Source: VRUE01 sp963702955
GTDB lineage: Bacteria > Actinomycetota > Thermoleophilia > Solirubrobacterales > 70-9
NCBI GenBank assembly: GCA_963702955.1
Contig: OY969774.1
Span: 1,922,001-1,986,000, forward strand
Reading direction: 5' to 3'
Length of the DNA stretch: 64,000 nt
Shown here: piece by piece, positions 16,614-24,578 of the stretch
Layout of the letters: every line of letters starts with the position of its first letter
How positions within the stretch are numbered: the stretch's first letter is position 1
Made by a program: the position numbers and the translations under genes
The notes under the pieces: model-generated
The model's database searches: none
What the model saw: only the letters and a program-made list of their open reading frames with translations
Told to the model about the DNA's origin: nothing

Positions 16614-18181
16614 GCATTCCCCGGCTGCTCATCCTCGCTGCCGTTGCGGCCGTTCTGCTGGCGTTACCCCAAGCGGCAATAGCTGAGGTGAGTGCTCAGC
16701 AGGCTGCTGACGTGGCGAGCCGCGACTCGAACGCGATCAAGGAGCGACGGGAGAACGGGGAGCTGACGCACAGCGTCAGCAAGGTCGAAGGCCACTGGGA
16801 GGTCGCCTATTTCGCCGGCGGCGAGGAGGTCGCGCTGGTCCTCGTCGATCCCGCAACCGGCCGGGTGACCGAGTCGTGGACCGGCTACCAGGTCGCCTGG
16901 AAGATGGCGCGCGGCTACTCCGGCGCGTTCGGGCACAAGCTGAACGCGCCCTACGTATTCCTGCCGCTGTGTGCGCTGTTCCTGCTCGGGCTGGTCGACT
17001 GGCGGCGGCCGTGGCGCGTCGCGACGTTGGATCTGCTGGTGCTGCTGGGCTTCGGCGTCTCCAACTACTTCTTCAACCGCGCCGAGATCGGCGTCTCGGT
17101 GCCACTCGCCTACCCGCCGCTGCTCTACCTGCTGGCGAGGGCGCTGTGGATCGGGTTGCGGGGAAGGGGGGAGGGCATCCGGCCGGTCTGGCGGGCGTCG
17201 TGGCTGCTCGTCGCCGCGCTGTTCCTGATCGGCTTCCGGGTCGGGCTCAACATGGCCGACTCGGGCGCGATCGACGTCGGCTACGCGGGCGTGGTCGGCG
17301 CCGACCGGATCGCCCACGGCGAACCGCTCTACGACAACTTCCCGAGCGACGTCTCGCAGGGCGACACCTACGGCCCGGTCAACTACCTCGCCTACGTCCC
17401 CTTCGAGCGGATCTGGCCCTGGTCGGGCACCTGGAACGACCTCCCCGCTGCCCACGCCGCCGCGGTCGCCTTCGACCTCCTCGCCTTCGCGCTGTTGATC
17501 TGGCTCGGCCTCCGCATCCGCCCCGGACCCGAGGGCCGCAAGCTCGCCGCGACCCTGGCCTTCGGCTGGGCCGCCTACCCCTACACCGCCTACGCCCTCG
17601 AGTCGAACTCCAACGACACCCTGGTCGCGGCACTGCTGGTAGCTGTCTTGCTCGCTCTCACCAGGCCGGCTTTGCGGGGCGTTTTCGCAGCTCTGGCAAC
17701 GTTGACGAAGTTTGCCCCGGTAGTGCTCGTCCCGATGCTGGCCACTTACGACCGCAGCTCGCGCAAGCTGGCAATCTTCACCGCGGGCTTCGCAGCCACC
17801 GCCTGCGCCCTTCTCCTATGGCCGGCCATCGACCCGGGCCTCCACACCTTCTACGACCGCACGATCGCCTACCAGGCAGACCGCGAATCCCCGTTCAGCA
17901 TCTGGGGCCAGGTCCCCAGCCTCGAACCCCTCCGAATAGCGATCCTCGTCGGCGTGGCCGCGATGGCGATCGCATTCGCCTTCCGGCCAAGGCAGAAGCA
18001 GCTAACGCAAGTAGCCGCGCTGGGAGCGGCGCTCCTGATCGGCCTCCAGCTATCCGCCCAGCACTGGTTCTTCCTCTACATAGTCTGGTTCTACCCCCTG
18101 TTATTGGTGGCCATGACGACGACCTCTTCGCGCTCTTCTCAGCTTGTCTCCCAGGCTGGACAGGCACCGGGACATCGTTAG
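16610..18181 (+). CDS. GT-C type membrane glycosyltransferase (GT87/DUF2029-like) with an N-terminal PepSY-like domain
   Basis: 523 residues. The start GTG (16610) overlaps the previous stop by 4 bp and begins a signal peptide (about 1-25, cleavage near AIAEV). Residues about 26-95 form an extracytoplasmic domain ending LVLVDPATGRVTESWTG, resembling PepSY-type repeats. Around 10 transmembrane helices follow. LYDNFPSDVSQGDTYGPVNYL near 245 is like the GT87 loop where an acidic residue and a YGP motif sit. Family members use polyprenyl-phosphate mannose; donor and acceptor here are unknown. The pairing with a phosphodiesterase-like enzyme may point to envelope glycoconjugate work. Confidence 0.7.
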   Translation: MSIPRLLILAAVAAVLLALPQAAIAEVSAQQAADVASRDSNAIKERRENGELTHSVSKVEGHWEVAYFAGGEEVALVLVDPATGRVTESWTGYQVAWKMARGYSGAFGHKLNAPYVFLPLCALFLLGLVDWRRPWRVATLDLLVLLGFGVSNYFFNRAEIGVSVPLAYPPLLYLLARALWIGLRGRGEGIRPVWRASWLLVAALFLIGFRVGLNMADSGAIDVGYAGVVGADRIAHGEPLYDNFPSDVSQGDTYGPVNYLAYVPFERIWPWSGTWNDLPAAHAAAVAFDLLAFALLIWLGLRIRPGPEGRKLAATLAFGWAAYPYTAYALESNSNDTLVAALLVAVLLALTRPALRGVFAALATLTKFAPVVLVPMLATYDRSSRKLAIFTAGFAATACALLLWPAIDPGLHTFYDRTIAYQADRESPFSIWGQVPSLEPLRIAILVGVAAMAIAFAFRPRQKQLTQVAALGAALLIGLQLSAQHWFFLYIVWFYPLLLVAMTTTSSRSSQLVSQAGQAPGHR

Positions 18182-18216
18182 GGACATTTCTCGTGTCGAA
18201 ATCTCTGTAAGCCCTC

Positions 18217-18222
18217 TATAAT
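18217..18222 (+). promoter_or_regulatory. -10 box of the Fic gene (leaderless start)
   Basis: TATAAT at 18217-18222 is 10 nt before the ATG at 18233. The upstream candidate ATG (18221) lies inside this box and so cannot be the start if the promoter is used. No good -35 is seen. Confidence 0.55.
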
Positions 18223-18232
18223 GGGATTTGAA

Positions 18233-19363
18233 ATGGCTAGTGGGCAGACTCTTATCCCGACGCTTGGTCGGAAATATCAGGAAACTCATCCCTGGATCGA
18301 CTTTCGCGTCGATCTCAGGCCGGCAGCGCCGGAGCTTTGGATGTTGCTCGGCGAGGCGCGCTCAAAGATCGCCCACATCGCCGGCTCGCTGCTCAATCCA
18401 GACGTGGCGCAGGAGATGCACCTCGTCTATCTCACGAAGGGCGTTGTCGCGACCACCGCGATCGAGGGCAACACCCTCTCCGAGGAGGAGGCCAGGCGCA
18501 GGATCGAGGGAGATCTCGACCTGTCGCCCTCGCGGGAGTACCTGGGTCAGGAGGTCAACAACGTAGTCGCTGCCTTCAACGAGATCGAAGCCGAGCTCGT
18601 TGCAGGCGCTGCTCCACCGATGAGCCGCAGGACTATCGAGAACTACAACCGCCTGGTCTTGAAAGACCTCGAGCTCGAAGAGGGGGTCGTTGCGGGGGAG
18701 ATCCCCGCCCACCCCGTCTCCGTGGGCGGCTATCTCGGCGCCCCTCGGGAGGACTGCGAATTCCTGCTGGAGCGTCTCTCGGAATGGCTGAACGGACCCG
18801 ATTTCGCCCCGCGGGGACCCGCCTGGAAGCTTCCGATGACGATCGTCAAGGCGATTGTCGCCCACCTCTACGTCGCCTGGATCCATCCGTTCGGAGATGG
18901 AAATGGCCGCACCGCTCGGCTGATGGAGCTGCGGATCCTCATGGAAGCCGGGGTGCCGACGCCGGCGACCCATCTGCTCAGCAACCACTACAACCAAACT
19001 CGAACGGAGTACTACCGGCAGCTGCGCAATGCAAGCAAGGGCGACGCGGACGTGCTCCCCTTTTTACGCTATGCGCTCCAAGGCTTCGTTGACGGTCTGC
19101 GCGAACAGCTGGCGACGATCCGCACCCAGCAGTTCGCCGATCGCTGGGAGCAGTACGTGTACCAGCAGTTCGGCCGAGCCGCGACTGCTTCCAGGATGCG
19201 TCAGCGGCAGCTGGTCCTGGAGATGTCGAAGATGGGTGCGCCCATTTCAAAGACCGAGCTGCGGACGCTGAGCCCCGTTTTGGTCGAGATGTACCACGGT
19301 AAGACTGACAAGACCCTGACTCGAGACGTCAACGCCGTCTCAGAGATGGGATTGATCCGTTGA
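18233..19363 (+). CDS. Fic domain adenylyltransferase, C-terminus apparently frameshifted
   Basis: 376 residues. Fic proteins transfer AMP (or a related group) to hydroxyl side chains of targets. The catalytic motif HPFGDGNGRTARL is near 215-227. The N-terminal inhibitory helix has TTAIEGNTLS near 75, matching the (S/T)xxxE(G/N) pattern of self-inhibited (class II) Fic. A C-terminal winged helix follows (SKTELRTLSP... TLTRDVNAVSEMGLI). The frame stops at 19363, but the +1 frame continues with EQDGGYVTNKRIIEAFLPV to a stop at 19442, just what is expected for the end of the winged helix. No antitoxin gene is adjacent. Confidence 0.88.
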   Translation: MASGQTLIPTLGRKYQETHPWIDFRVDLRPAAPELWMLLGEARSKIAHIAGSLLNPDVAQEMHLVYLTKGVVATTAIEGNTLSEEEARRRIEGDLDLSPSREYLGQEVNNVVAAFNEIEAELVAGAAPPMSRRTIENYNRLVLKDLELEEGVVAGEIPAHPVSVGGYLGAPREDCEFLLERLSEWLNGPDFAPRGPAWKLPMTIVKAIVAHLYVAWIHPFGDGNGRTARLMELRILMEAGVPTPATHLLSNHYNQTRTEYYRQLRNASKGDADVLPFLRYALQGFVDGLREQLATIRTQQFADRWEQYVYQQFGRAATASRMRQRQLVLEMSKMGAPISKTELRTLSPVLVEMYHGKTDKTLTRDVNAVSEMGLIR

Positions 19364-19442
19364 ACAGGACGGCGGATACGTCACCAACAAGCGGATTATC
19401 GAGGCCTTCCTTCCGGTGATGGCCGAGGCAAACGACGTCTGA
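19359..19442 (+). pseudogene. Out-of-frame 3' remainder of the Fic gene
   Basis: In the +1 frame relative to Fic, the sequence from 19359 encodes about 27 residues (V-EQDGGYVTNKRII-EAFLPVMAEANDV) and stops at 19442. The wing-then-helix pattern fits a Fic C-terminal winged helix. A single base lost or gained near 19358-19361 joins the frames. Confidence 0.7.
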
Positions 19443-19465
19443 GGGACCCAAGCGATCCTGCGCTA

Positions 19466-20245
19466 CTACCGGGTCTGCGGAGCGGGCACCATCACCTGCT
19501 CGATCGAGTCGGCGAGACCCTCGGCGTTGACCTCGACCACCGCCCCCATAACCCAGACGTCCTCGCTCGCCGTCTCGAACTTGACCGGCATCTGCGTGAT
19601 CAGCCCCTCCAGCGCCTGCTCCGGCTTCACCCCGAGCACGCTGGTTCGCGACCCGGTCATGCCGACGTCGGAGATGTAGGCGGTGCCCTGCGGCAGGACG
19701 CGGCCGTCGGCGGTCGGCACGTGGGTGTGGGTGCCGAAGACCGCGGCGACCCGGCCGTCGAGGTGCCAGCCCATCGCCACCTTCTCGCTGGTCACCTCGG
19801 CGTGGAAGTCGACGACGACGCAGTCGGCCTCGATCCGCTCGAGGATGCTGTCAACCTCGTGGAACGGCGAGCGGGCGACCCGCAGCCCGACCGCGCCGCT
19901 GAGGTTGATCACCCCGACGCGCATCCCGACCGCCTCGACCACGACGTGACCGCGACCCGGGTTGGCGTGCGGGTAATTGGCGGGGCGGACGACCCGCTCC
20001 TCGCGGTCGAGGAAGTCGTAGGCCTCGCGGTGGCGGTAGACATGGTTGCCGCTGGTGATCACGCCGGCGCCGGCGTCGAACAGCGCCCTCGCCGTCTTCT
20101 CGGTGATCCCCATCCCGCCGGCCGAGTTCTCGCCGTTGACGATCGTCAAATCGGGCGCGTACCGCTCCCGCAGCCCCGGCATCGCCGCGGCCAGCCCGCG
20201 CCTTCCCGGCCCGCCGACCACGTCCCCGATAAACAACACCCGCAT
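19466..20245 (-). CDS. ymdB: YmdB-family metallophosphoesterase (TIGR00282 type)
   Basis: 259-residue calcineurin-like phosphoesterase; Bacillus YmdB hydrolyses 2',3'-cyclic AMP and affects biofilm decisions. The fingerprint is complete: FIGDVVGGPGRRGL (5-18), NGENSAGGMGIT (38-49), ITSGNHVYRHREAYDFLDRE (63-82), VDFHAEVTSEKVAMGWHLDGR near 145, and FGTHTHVPTADGRVLP near 170. Metal ligands D8, E39, N40, N67, H148, H173 and H175 (approximate) are present. A long hairpin lies in its leader (20263-20312). Confidence 0.93.
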   Translation of the reverse strand: MRVLFIGDVVGGPGRRGLAAAMPGLRERYAPDLTIVNGENSAGGMGITEKTARALFDAGAGVITSGNHVYRHREAYDFLDREERVVRPANYPHANPGRGHVVVEAVGMRVGVINLSGAVGLRVARSPFHEVDSILERIEADCVVVDFHAEVTSEKVAMGWHLDGRVAAVFGTHTHVPTADGRVLPQGTAYISDVGMTGSRTSVLGVKPEQALEGLITQMPVKFETASEDVWVMGAVVEVNAEGLADSIEQVMVPAPQTR

Positions 20246-20262
20246 GAAGCCACCCTATCCGG

Positions 20263-20312
20263 GACGTGCCGGTGATCGACCACCGTATTGGGCGGTCGAT
20301 CACCGGCACGTC
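20263..20312. repeat. Perfect hairpin upstream of ymdB
   Basis: Arms at 20263-20281 and 20294-20312 are exact 19-bp reverse complements around a 12-nt loop. It lies 18 bp upstream of the ymdB start and 32 bp after the end of the ABC permease gene. No T-run follows on the minus strand, so termination would need to be Rho-dependent or of another kind. Confidence 0.85.
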
Positions 20313-20343
20313 TAGGGGGGAGCGGCTTCCGGCCGGCCGTGGC

Positions 20344-21693
20344 TCAGACCGCGGAGAAGCGGCGCAGGGCGAAGCGGGCGATCAGGCCGTAGGCGACGAT
20401 CAGGATCGCCAGGTGCAGGAGGGGCGCGCCGATTCCCGGGCCGGTCGAGTCGAGCGCCGCGGTCATCGCCTGCAGGGCCGGCTTGAACGGGAACAGGGCG
20501 GTGACGACGCGGATGACTTCGTAGAGGCCGTGGCCGACCGCGCCGGAGGGAACGAGCGAGAGCAGGGCGATCGGCAGCGAGACCATGAAGGCGAGCAGCG
20601 AGACGGCGCGGACGTCACGGGCCGAGGCGCCGAGCGCGGCCCCGGCCGCCGCCAGCGCCCCGCCCGAGGCGAGGATCGCCACCAGCCAGAGGCCGAAGCG
20701 ACTCCAATCGAGCGGGACGAATATCTGCACCCCGGCCATCATCAGCAGCGTCACCGCCAAGCCGGCCGCGATCCCCAGCCCGACCTTCTCGCCGAGCAGG
20801 GCCGAGCGCGAGACGAGGCCGCGGGTGAGCCGAGGGAAGGTGTTCTCCTCGCGCTCGAGGGCGAGCGAGCCGGCGACCAGGAGCAGCGTCACGAAGGTCA
20901 TCGTCAGCGTCGCGGCGGCGGCGATCGCGAAGATTTCCAGCGGCGGGGTCGGCGCGCTGACCGTCTGCTTGTCGACGACGATCGGCTGCGCGAGGCGGGA
21001 GATCAGGGGAGAGGCGACGTCGAGGTTGTCGCGGGCCAGGGTGGCGAAGCGGATTACCCGATCGAGCGCCGGCCGCCGCGCGGGCGGCAGCGCCGGGCGC
21101 AGGCCCTGGAGCATCTTCGCCACCGATCGCAGGCCGAGGATTTCGACCGGCTGGCCGAGCACGTCGAAGTCGCCGCCGTCGACGATCAGGTTGAGGTAGC
21201 GGCCGCCTTCGGCGGCGATCCGTTTGGCGATGAACAGGTTCGCCTGGCCGAGCAGCGTTTCGATCCGGTCGTCAACGACCTGCGCCTTCAGCGGGTCTTC
21301 CTCGTTGACGATCACTTCCACTTCCGGCGTCTGCGGATTCAGCGTGGAGAGGGAGTTGAGGCGGTCGATCAGGTCGGCGGGAAGGATCAGCGCCGCCAGC
21401 ACTTCGCCGGAGCGGACCTTGTCGAGCGCCGCGCCGCGGCTGCCGACCCGAACGCAGTCGACCTTGCCGCAGATCCGCTGGTCAACGCCGACCGCCGGCA
21501 GCTTCGAGCCGCCGGCCGCGACCCTTGCCCCCGCCGGCACTTCGTTGAGGAAGGCGACCTTCGGCTTGCCGGGCTCGCGCGAGATCGCGAAGCCGATCAG
21601 CAGCGCGATCAGCACCGGGTAGGCGACCAGCAGGATCGCCTGCAGCGGCGAGCGGCGGAGGATCTGCAGGTCCTTGAGCAGCAGCCAGCGCAT
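20344..21693 (-). CDS. ABC-2 type transporter permease
   Basis: 449 residues with the ABC-2 layout: one N-terminal transmembrane segment (about 18-40), a large extracytoplasmic domain (about 45-260, containing VGVDQRICGKVDCVRVGS with a Cys pair), then five or six membrane helices from about 270 to the end. The start ATG at 21693 overlaps the ATPase stop by 1 bp; longer open frames upstream are antisense to the ATPase. Together the two genes form an exporter; the substrate is unknown. Confidence 0.88.
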   Translation of the reverse strand: MRWLLLKDLQILRRSPLQAILLVAYPVLIALLIGFAISREPGKPKVAFLNEVPAGARVAAGGSKLPAVGVDQRICGKVDCVRVGSRGAALDKVRSGEVLAALILPADLIDRLNSLSTLNPQTPEVEVIVNEEDPLKAQVVDDRIETLLGQANLFIAKRIAAEGGRYLNLIVDGGDFDVLGQPVEILGLRSVAKMLQGLRPALPPARRPALDRVIRFATLARDNLDVASPLISRLAQPIVVDKQTVSAPTPPLEIFAIAAAATLTMTFVTLLLVAGSLALEREENTFPRLTRGLVSRSALLGEKVGLGIAAGLAVTLLMMAGVQIFVPLDWSRFGLWLVAILASGGALAAAGAALGASARDVRAVSLLAFMVSLPIALLSLVPSGAVGHGLYEVIRVVTALFPFKPALQAMTAALDSTGPGIGAPLLHLAILIVAYGLIARFALRRFSAV

Positions 21694-22397
21694 CAGTGCC
21701 CTCGATGCTGGAGAAAGGCGACGAAGGCGGTCTCGAAGTCGCTGCCGGCGGCCTCGGGGGCCTCGCCGCGGACCGCCTCGCGCAGCTGCTCGGGGGTGCC
21801 GTCGAAGAGGCTCTCGCCGTCGGCGAGGACGAGCAGCCGCTGCCCGTAGCGCTCCGCCTCCTGGATGTCGTGGGTGGAGAAGATCACCGTCGTGCCACGC
21901 CCGGCGAGCGCCGAGACGAACTCCCAGAGGCGCGCCCGCTGGCGCGGGTCGAGCCCGACGCTGGGCTCGTCGAGCAGCAGCACCGCCGGCCGGGCCAGCA
22001 ACCCGATCGCGATGTTGATCCGCTGCTGGTTGCCCCCCGAGAGCCGCGCCACGACCTCGTCCCGCCGCTCCCCCAACCCGGTCAGCTCGAGCATCTCCTC
22101 GACCGACCCGCGAGGATCCCCGTGCCCCTCCAGCCGAGCAAACAGCAGCAGGTTCTCCTCCACGGTCAACCGCCGGTAGAGCCCCGCCTGCTGAGGCACC
22201 CACCCGACCTCTCCGTTAGGCGACTCGACCCGCCCCTCGTCGGCCTGCACGATCCCAGCGAGAATCGACAGCAGCGTCGTCTTCCCGGCCCCATTGGGCC
22301 CGATCACCGCCAAAAGCTCCCCAGCTTCAACCGCCAAATCGACGCCGCGCAACGCTGCGCGGCGTCCGTAGCGCTTGACCAGCCCTTGCGCCTCCAT
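21693..22397 (-). CDS. ABC transporter ATP-binding protein
   Basis: 234 residues. Walker A is GPNGAGKTT near 33-41, the Q-loop is WVPQQAGLYR, the signature is LSGGNQQR near 118, Walker B is VLLLDEPSVGLDP near 139, and the H-loop is STHD. This is the DRR/Nod-type ATPase that pairs with ABC-2 permeases. It overlaps the permease gene and is divergent from hemB across 136 bp that hold a nested palindrome. Confidence 0.93.
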   Translation of the reverse strand: MEAQGLVKRYGRRAALRGVDLAVEAGELLAVIGPNGAGKTTLLSILAGIVQADEGRVESPNGEVGWVPQQAGLYRRLTVEENLLLFARLEGHGDPRGSVEEMLELTGLGERRDEVVARLSGGNQQRINIAIGLLARPAVLLLDEPSVGLDPRQRARLWEFVSALAGRGTTVIFSTHDIQEAERYGQRLLVLADGESLFDGTPEQLREAVRGEAPEAAGSDFETAFVAFLQHRGH

Positions 22398-22420
22398 CGG
22401 GGGAACGCTACTGACGCCTG

Positions 22421-22521
22421 TAGGGAAGGGGCGGGGACACCCTCGAACGGGCGGATACTCAAATCGTCGGTCTCATTAGACCGACGATTGTCCGGGCGAG
22501 GGTGTCCCCGCCCCTTCCCTA
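22421..22521. repeat. Nested palindrome between the ABC ATPase and hemB (25-bp perfect arms plus inner hairpin)
   Basis: Outer arms at 22421-22445 and 22497-22521 are exact 25-bp reverse complements. Inside, AATCGTCGGTCT (22462-22473) and AGACCGACGATT (22478-22489) form a 12-bp hairpin with loop CATT. It fills the divergent region, so it cannot simply terminate either gene; it ends 12 bp before the hemB ATG. Confidence 0.88.
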
Positions 22522-22533
22522 AACTCGCATCCG

Positions 22534-23505
22534 ATGCCTTTCCCGAGCACGCGCCTGCGCCGCCTGCGCCGCAACGAGACCCTGCGCGGCCTCGTCCGCG
22601 AGACCTCGCTGTCCCCGGCGCACCTGATCCAGCCCGCCTTCGTAGTCGCCGGCGAGAACGTCCGCGAGGAAGTCGAGTCGATGCCCGGCATCGAGCGCTT
22701 CTCGATCTCCGAGCTGGTGGCGGAGGCCACCGACATAGCCGCCGCGGGAATCGGCGCGATCCTCCTCTTCGGCGTCCCCGCGGCGAAGGACGAGTCCGGC
22801 TCCGGCGCCTACGACGACGAGGGGGTCGTGCAGATGGCGGTCAGGGCGCTGAAGGAGGCGCACCCGGAGCTGACCGTGATCACCGACGTCTGCCTCTGCG
22901 AGTACACCTCGCACGGCCACTGCGGCTTCGTCCGCGACGGCGAGGTCGACAACGACCTGACGGTCGAGCTGCTGGCGAAAACGGCGATCTCCCATGCCGA
23001 GGCCGGAGCCGACGCGGTCGCGCCGAGCGACATGATGGACGGGCGGGTCGGCACGATCCGCCACCAGCTCGACGAGGAGGGCCACGCCGGCACCCCGATC
23101 GTCGCCTACAGCGCCAAGTACGCCTCGGCCTTCTACGGCCCCTTCCGCGAGGCCGCCGAGTTGACCCCGGAGTTCGGCGACCGGCGCGGCTACCAGCTCG
23201 ACCCCGCCAACGCCGCCGAGGCGGTCCGCGAGGCGGTGCTCGACCTCGAAGAGGGCGCCGACATGCTGATGGTCAAGCCGGCGACCCCCTACCTCGACGT
23301 GGTCCGCCGTATCAAGGAGGAGACCGGCGCGCCGCTCGCCGCCTACCATGTCTCGGGCGAGTACTCGATGCTGAAGGCGGCCGCCGCCAACGGCTGGATC
23401 GACGAGCCGGCGGCCGTGCTGGAGACGCTGACGGCGATCCGCCGCGCCGGCGCCGACGCGATCGTCACCTACTACGCGAAGGAGGCCGCGGGATGGCTGC
23501 GGTGA
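22534..23505 (+). CDS. hemB: Delta-aminolevulinic acid dehydratase (porphobilinogen synthase)
   Basis: Condenses two 5-aminolevulinate molecules to porphobilinogen in tetrapyrrole synthesis. 323 residues. The zinc-site cysteines are in DVCLCEYTSHGHCG near 125-138. The active-site lysines are in YSAKYASAFYGPF near 192 and LMVKPATPYLD near 247. DMMDGRVGTIR is near 167. It is the first gene of a hemB-ahbAB-hemL cluster, overlapping the next gene by 13 bp. Confidence 0.97.
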   Translation: MPFPSTRLRRLRRNETLRGLVRETSLSPAHLIQPAFVVAGENVREEVESMPGIERFSISELVAEATDIAAAGIGAILLFGVPAAKDESGSGAYDDEGVVQMAVRALKEAHPELTVITDVCLCEYTSHGHCGFVRDGEVDNDLTVELLAKTAISHAEAGADAVAPSDMMDGRVGTIRHQLDEEGHAGTPIVAYSAKYASAFYGPFREAAELTPEFGDRRGYQLDPANAAEAVREAVLDLEEGADMLMVKPATPYLDVVRRIKEETGAPLAAYHVSGEYSMLKAAAANGWIDEPAAVLETLTAIRRAGADAIVTYYAKEAAGWLR

Positions 23506-24578
23506 AAGTTCCCCAGTCGAAGGCGCGCTCGCGCAAGGACGGCGCCGCGATCCCGCTCGACGAGACCGACAAGCGGCTGATGAACCTGCTGCAGTCGAGC
23601 TTCCCGCTCGACGCCGAGCCCTTCGCCCTCGTCGCCGCCGAGGCGGAGCTGGAGCTGGAGGACGTCCTCGTCCGCACCCGGCGCCTGCTCGACGAGCGGA
23701 TCATCCGCGAGATCACGCCGATCTTCGACACCCGGGCGCTCGGCTACGAGTCGATGCTGGTCGCCGCCAAGGTCAACTCCGAGCATCCTCAGCGAGCCGC
23801 CGCGGCGGTCAACGCCCACCCCGGCGTCTCGCACAACTACCTGCGCACGCACGAGTTCAACCTCTGGTTCACGATCGCCGTCCCGCCCGACTCCGAGCTC
23901 GGCATGGCGGGGACGCTGGAGGCGCTGATGGAGGAGACCGGGGCGGAGTCGATTCGCCAGCTGCCGACGCTGACCCTGTTCAAGATCAACATGAACCTGG
24001 AGATGGAGAAGGGCACCGACGCGCTCGCCACGGCGGTCGAGGCGGCGACCCCGCGCGAGCTGGAGCGCCAGCCCTACGACGAGGACGACATCGCCACGAT
24101 CCAGGCCATGCAGGGGCCGATGGCCGCGGTCGAGCGGCCCTATGACGAGGCGGCTGAAGAGCTGGGGATCCCGACCGAGGCGCTGCTCGAGCGTCTGCGC
24201 GGCATGGTCGATCGCAAGCTGCTGCGTCGCGTCGCGGCGATCCTCTACCACCGCCGCGCCGGCTTCTCGGCCAACGGCATGGGCGTCTGGAAGGTCCCCG
24301 AGGAAGAGATCATGGAGACCGGGCGGCGGATGGCGTCCTTCCGCGGCATCTCCCACTGCTACCAGCGGCCGACCTACGAGGACTGGCCCTACAGCGTCTT
24401 CACCATGGCCCACGGCCGCTCGAAGCAGGAGTGCGACGCGATCCTCGACTCGATCGCCGTCGAGTGCGGGATGGGACCCGAAGACCGCGCCACCCTCTAC
24501 TCCTCGACCGAGTACAAGAAGATCCGCCTGCATTACTTCACCGACGATTATTCGCGGTGGGAAGCTGAACACTCGTAG
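23493..24578 (+). CDS. Fused siroheme decarboxylase-like protein (AhbA-AhbB / NirD-L-G-H family, Lrp-like)
   Basis: 361 residues made of two related Lrp/AsnC-type halves. Half 1 (about 25-165) has a winged helix and VSHNYLRTHEFNLWFTI. Half 2 (about 190-355) has ISHCYQRPTYEDWPYSVFTM and STEYKKIRLHYF. These are the conserved blocks of AhbA/AhbB and NirD/L/G/H, which decarboxylate siroheme. Usually the two are separate subunits; here they are one chain. The ATG at 23493 has a perfect AAGGAGG 7 nt upstream, inside hemB. Its place between hemB and hemL supports a tetrapyrrole role; a regulatory Lrp-like role is the alternative. Confidence 0.8.
   Translation: MAAVKVPQSKARSRKDGAAIPLDETDKRLMNLLQSSFPLDAEPFALVAAEAELELEDVLVRTRRLLDERIIREITPIFDTRALGYESMLVAAKVNSEHPQRAAAAVNAHPGVSHNYLRTHEFNLWFTIAVPPDSELGMAGTLEALMEETGAESIRQLPTLTLFKINMNLEMEKGTDALATAVEAATPRELERQPYDEDDIATIQAMQGPMAAVERPYDEAAEELGIPTEALLERLRGMVDRKLLRRVAAILYHRRAGFSANGMGVWKVPEEEIMETGRRMASFRGISHCYQRPTYEDWPYSVFTMAHGRSKQECDAILDSIAVECGMGPEDRATLYSSTEYKKIRLHYFTDDYSRWEAEHS

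Noticed and set aside
21694..22203. Upstream extension of the ABC permease frame
   Set aside because: It overlaps the whole C-terminal half of the ATPase gene on the same strand in another frame; the permease start at 21693 overlaps the ATPase stop in the usual coupled way.
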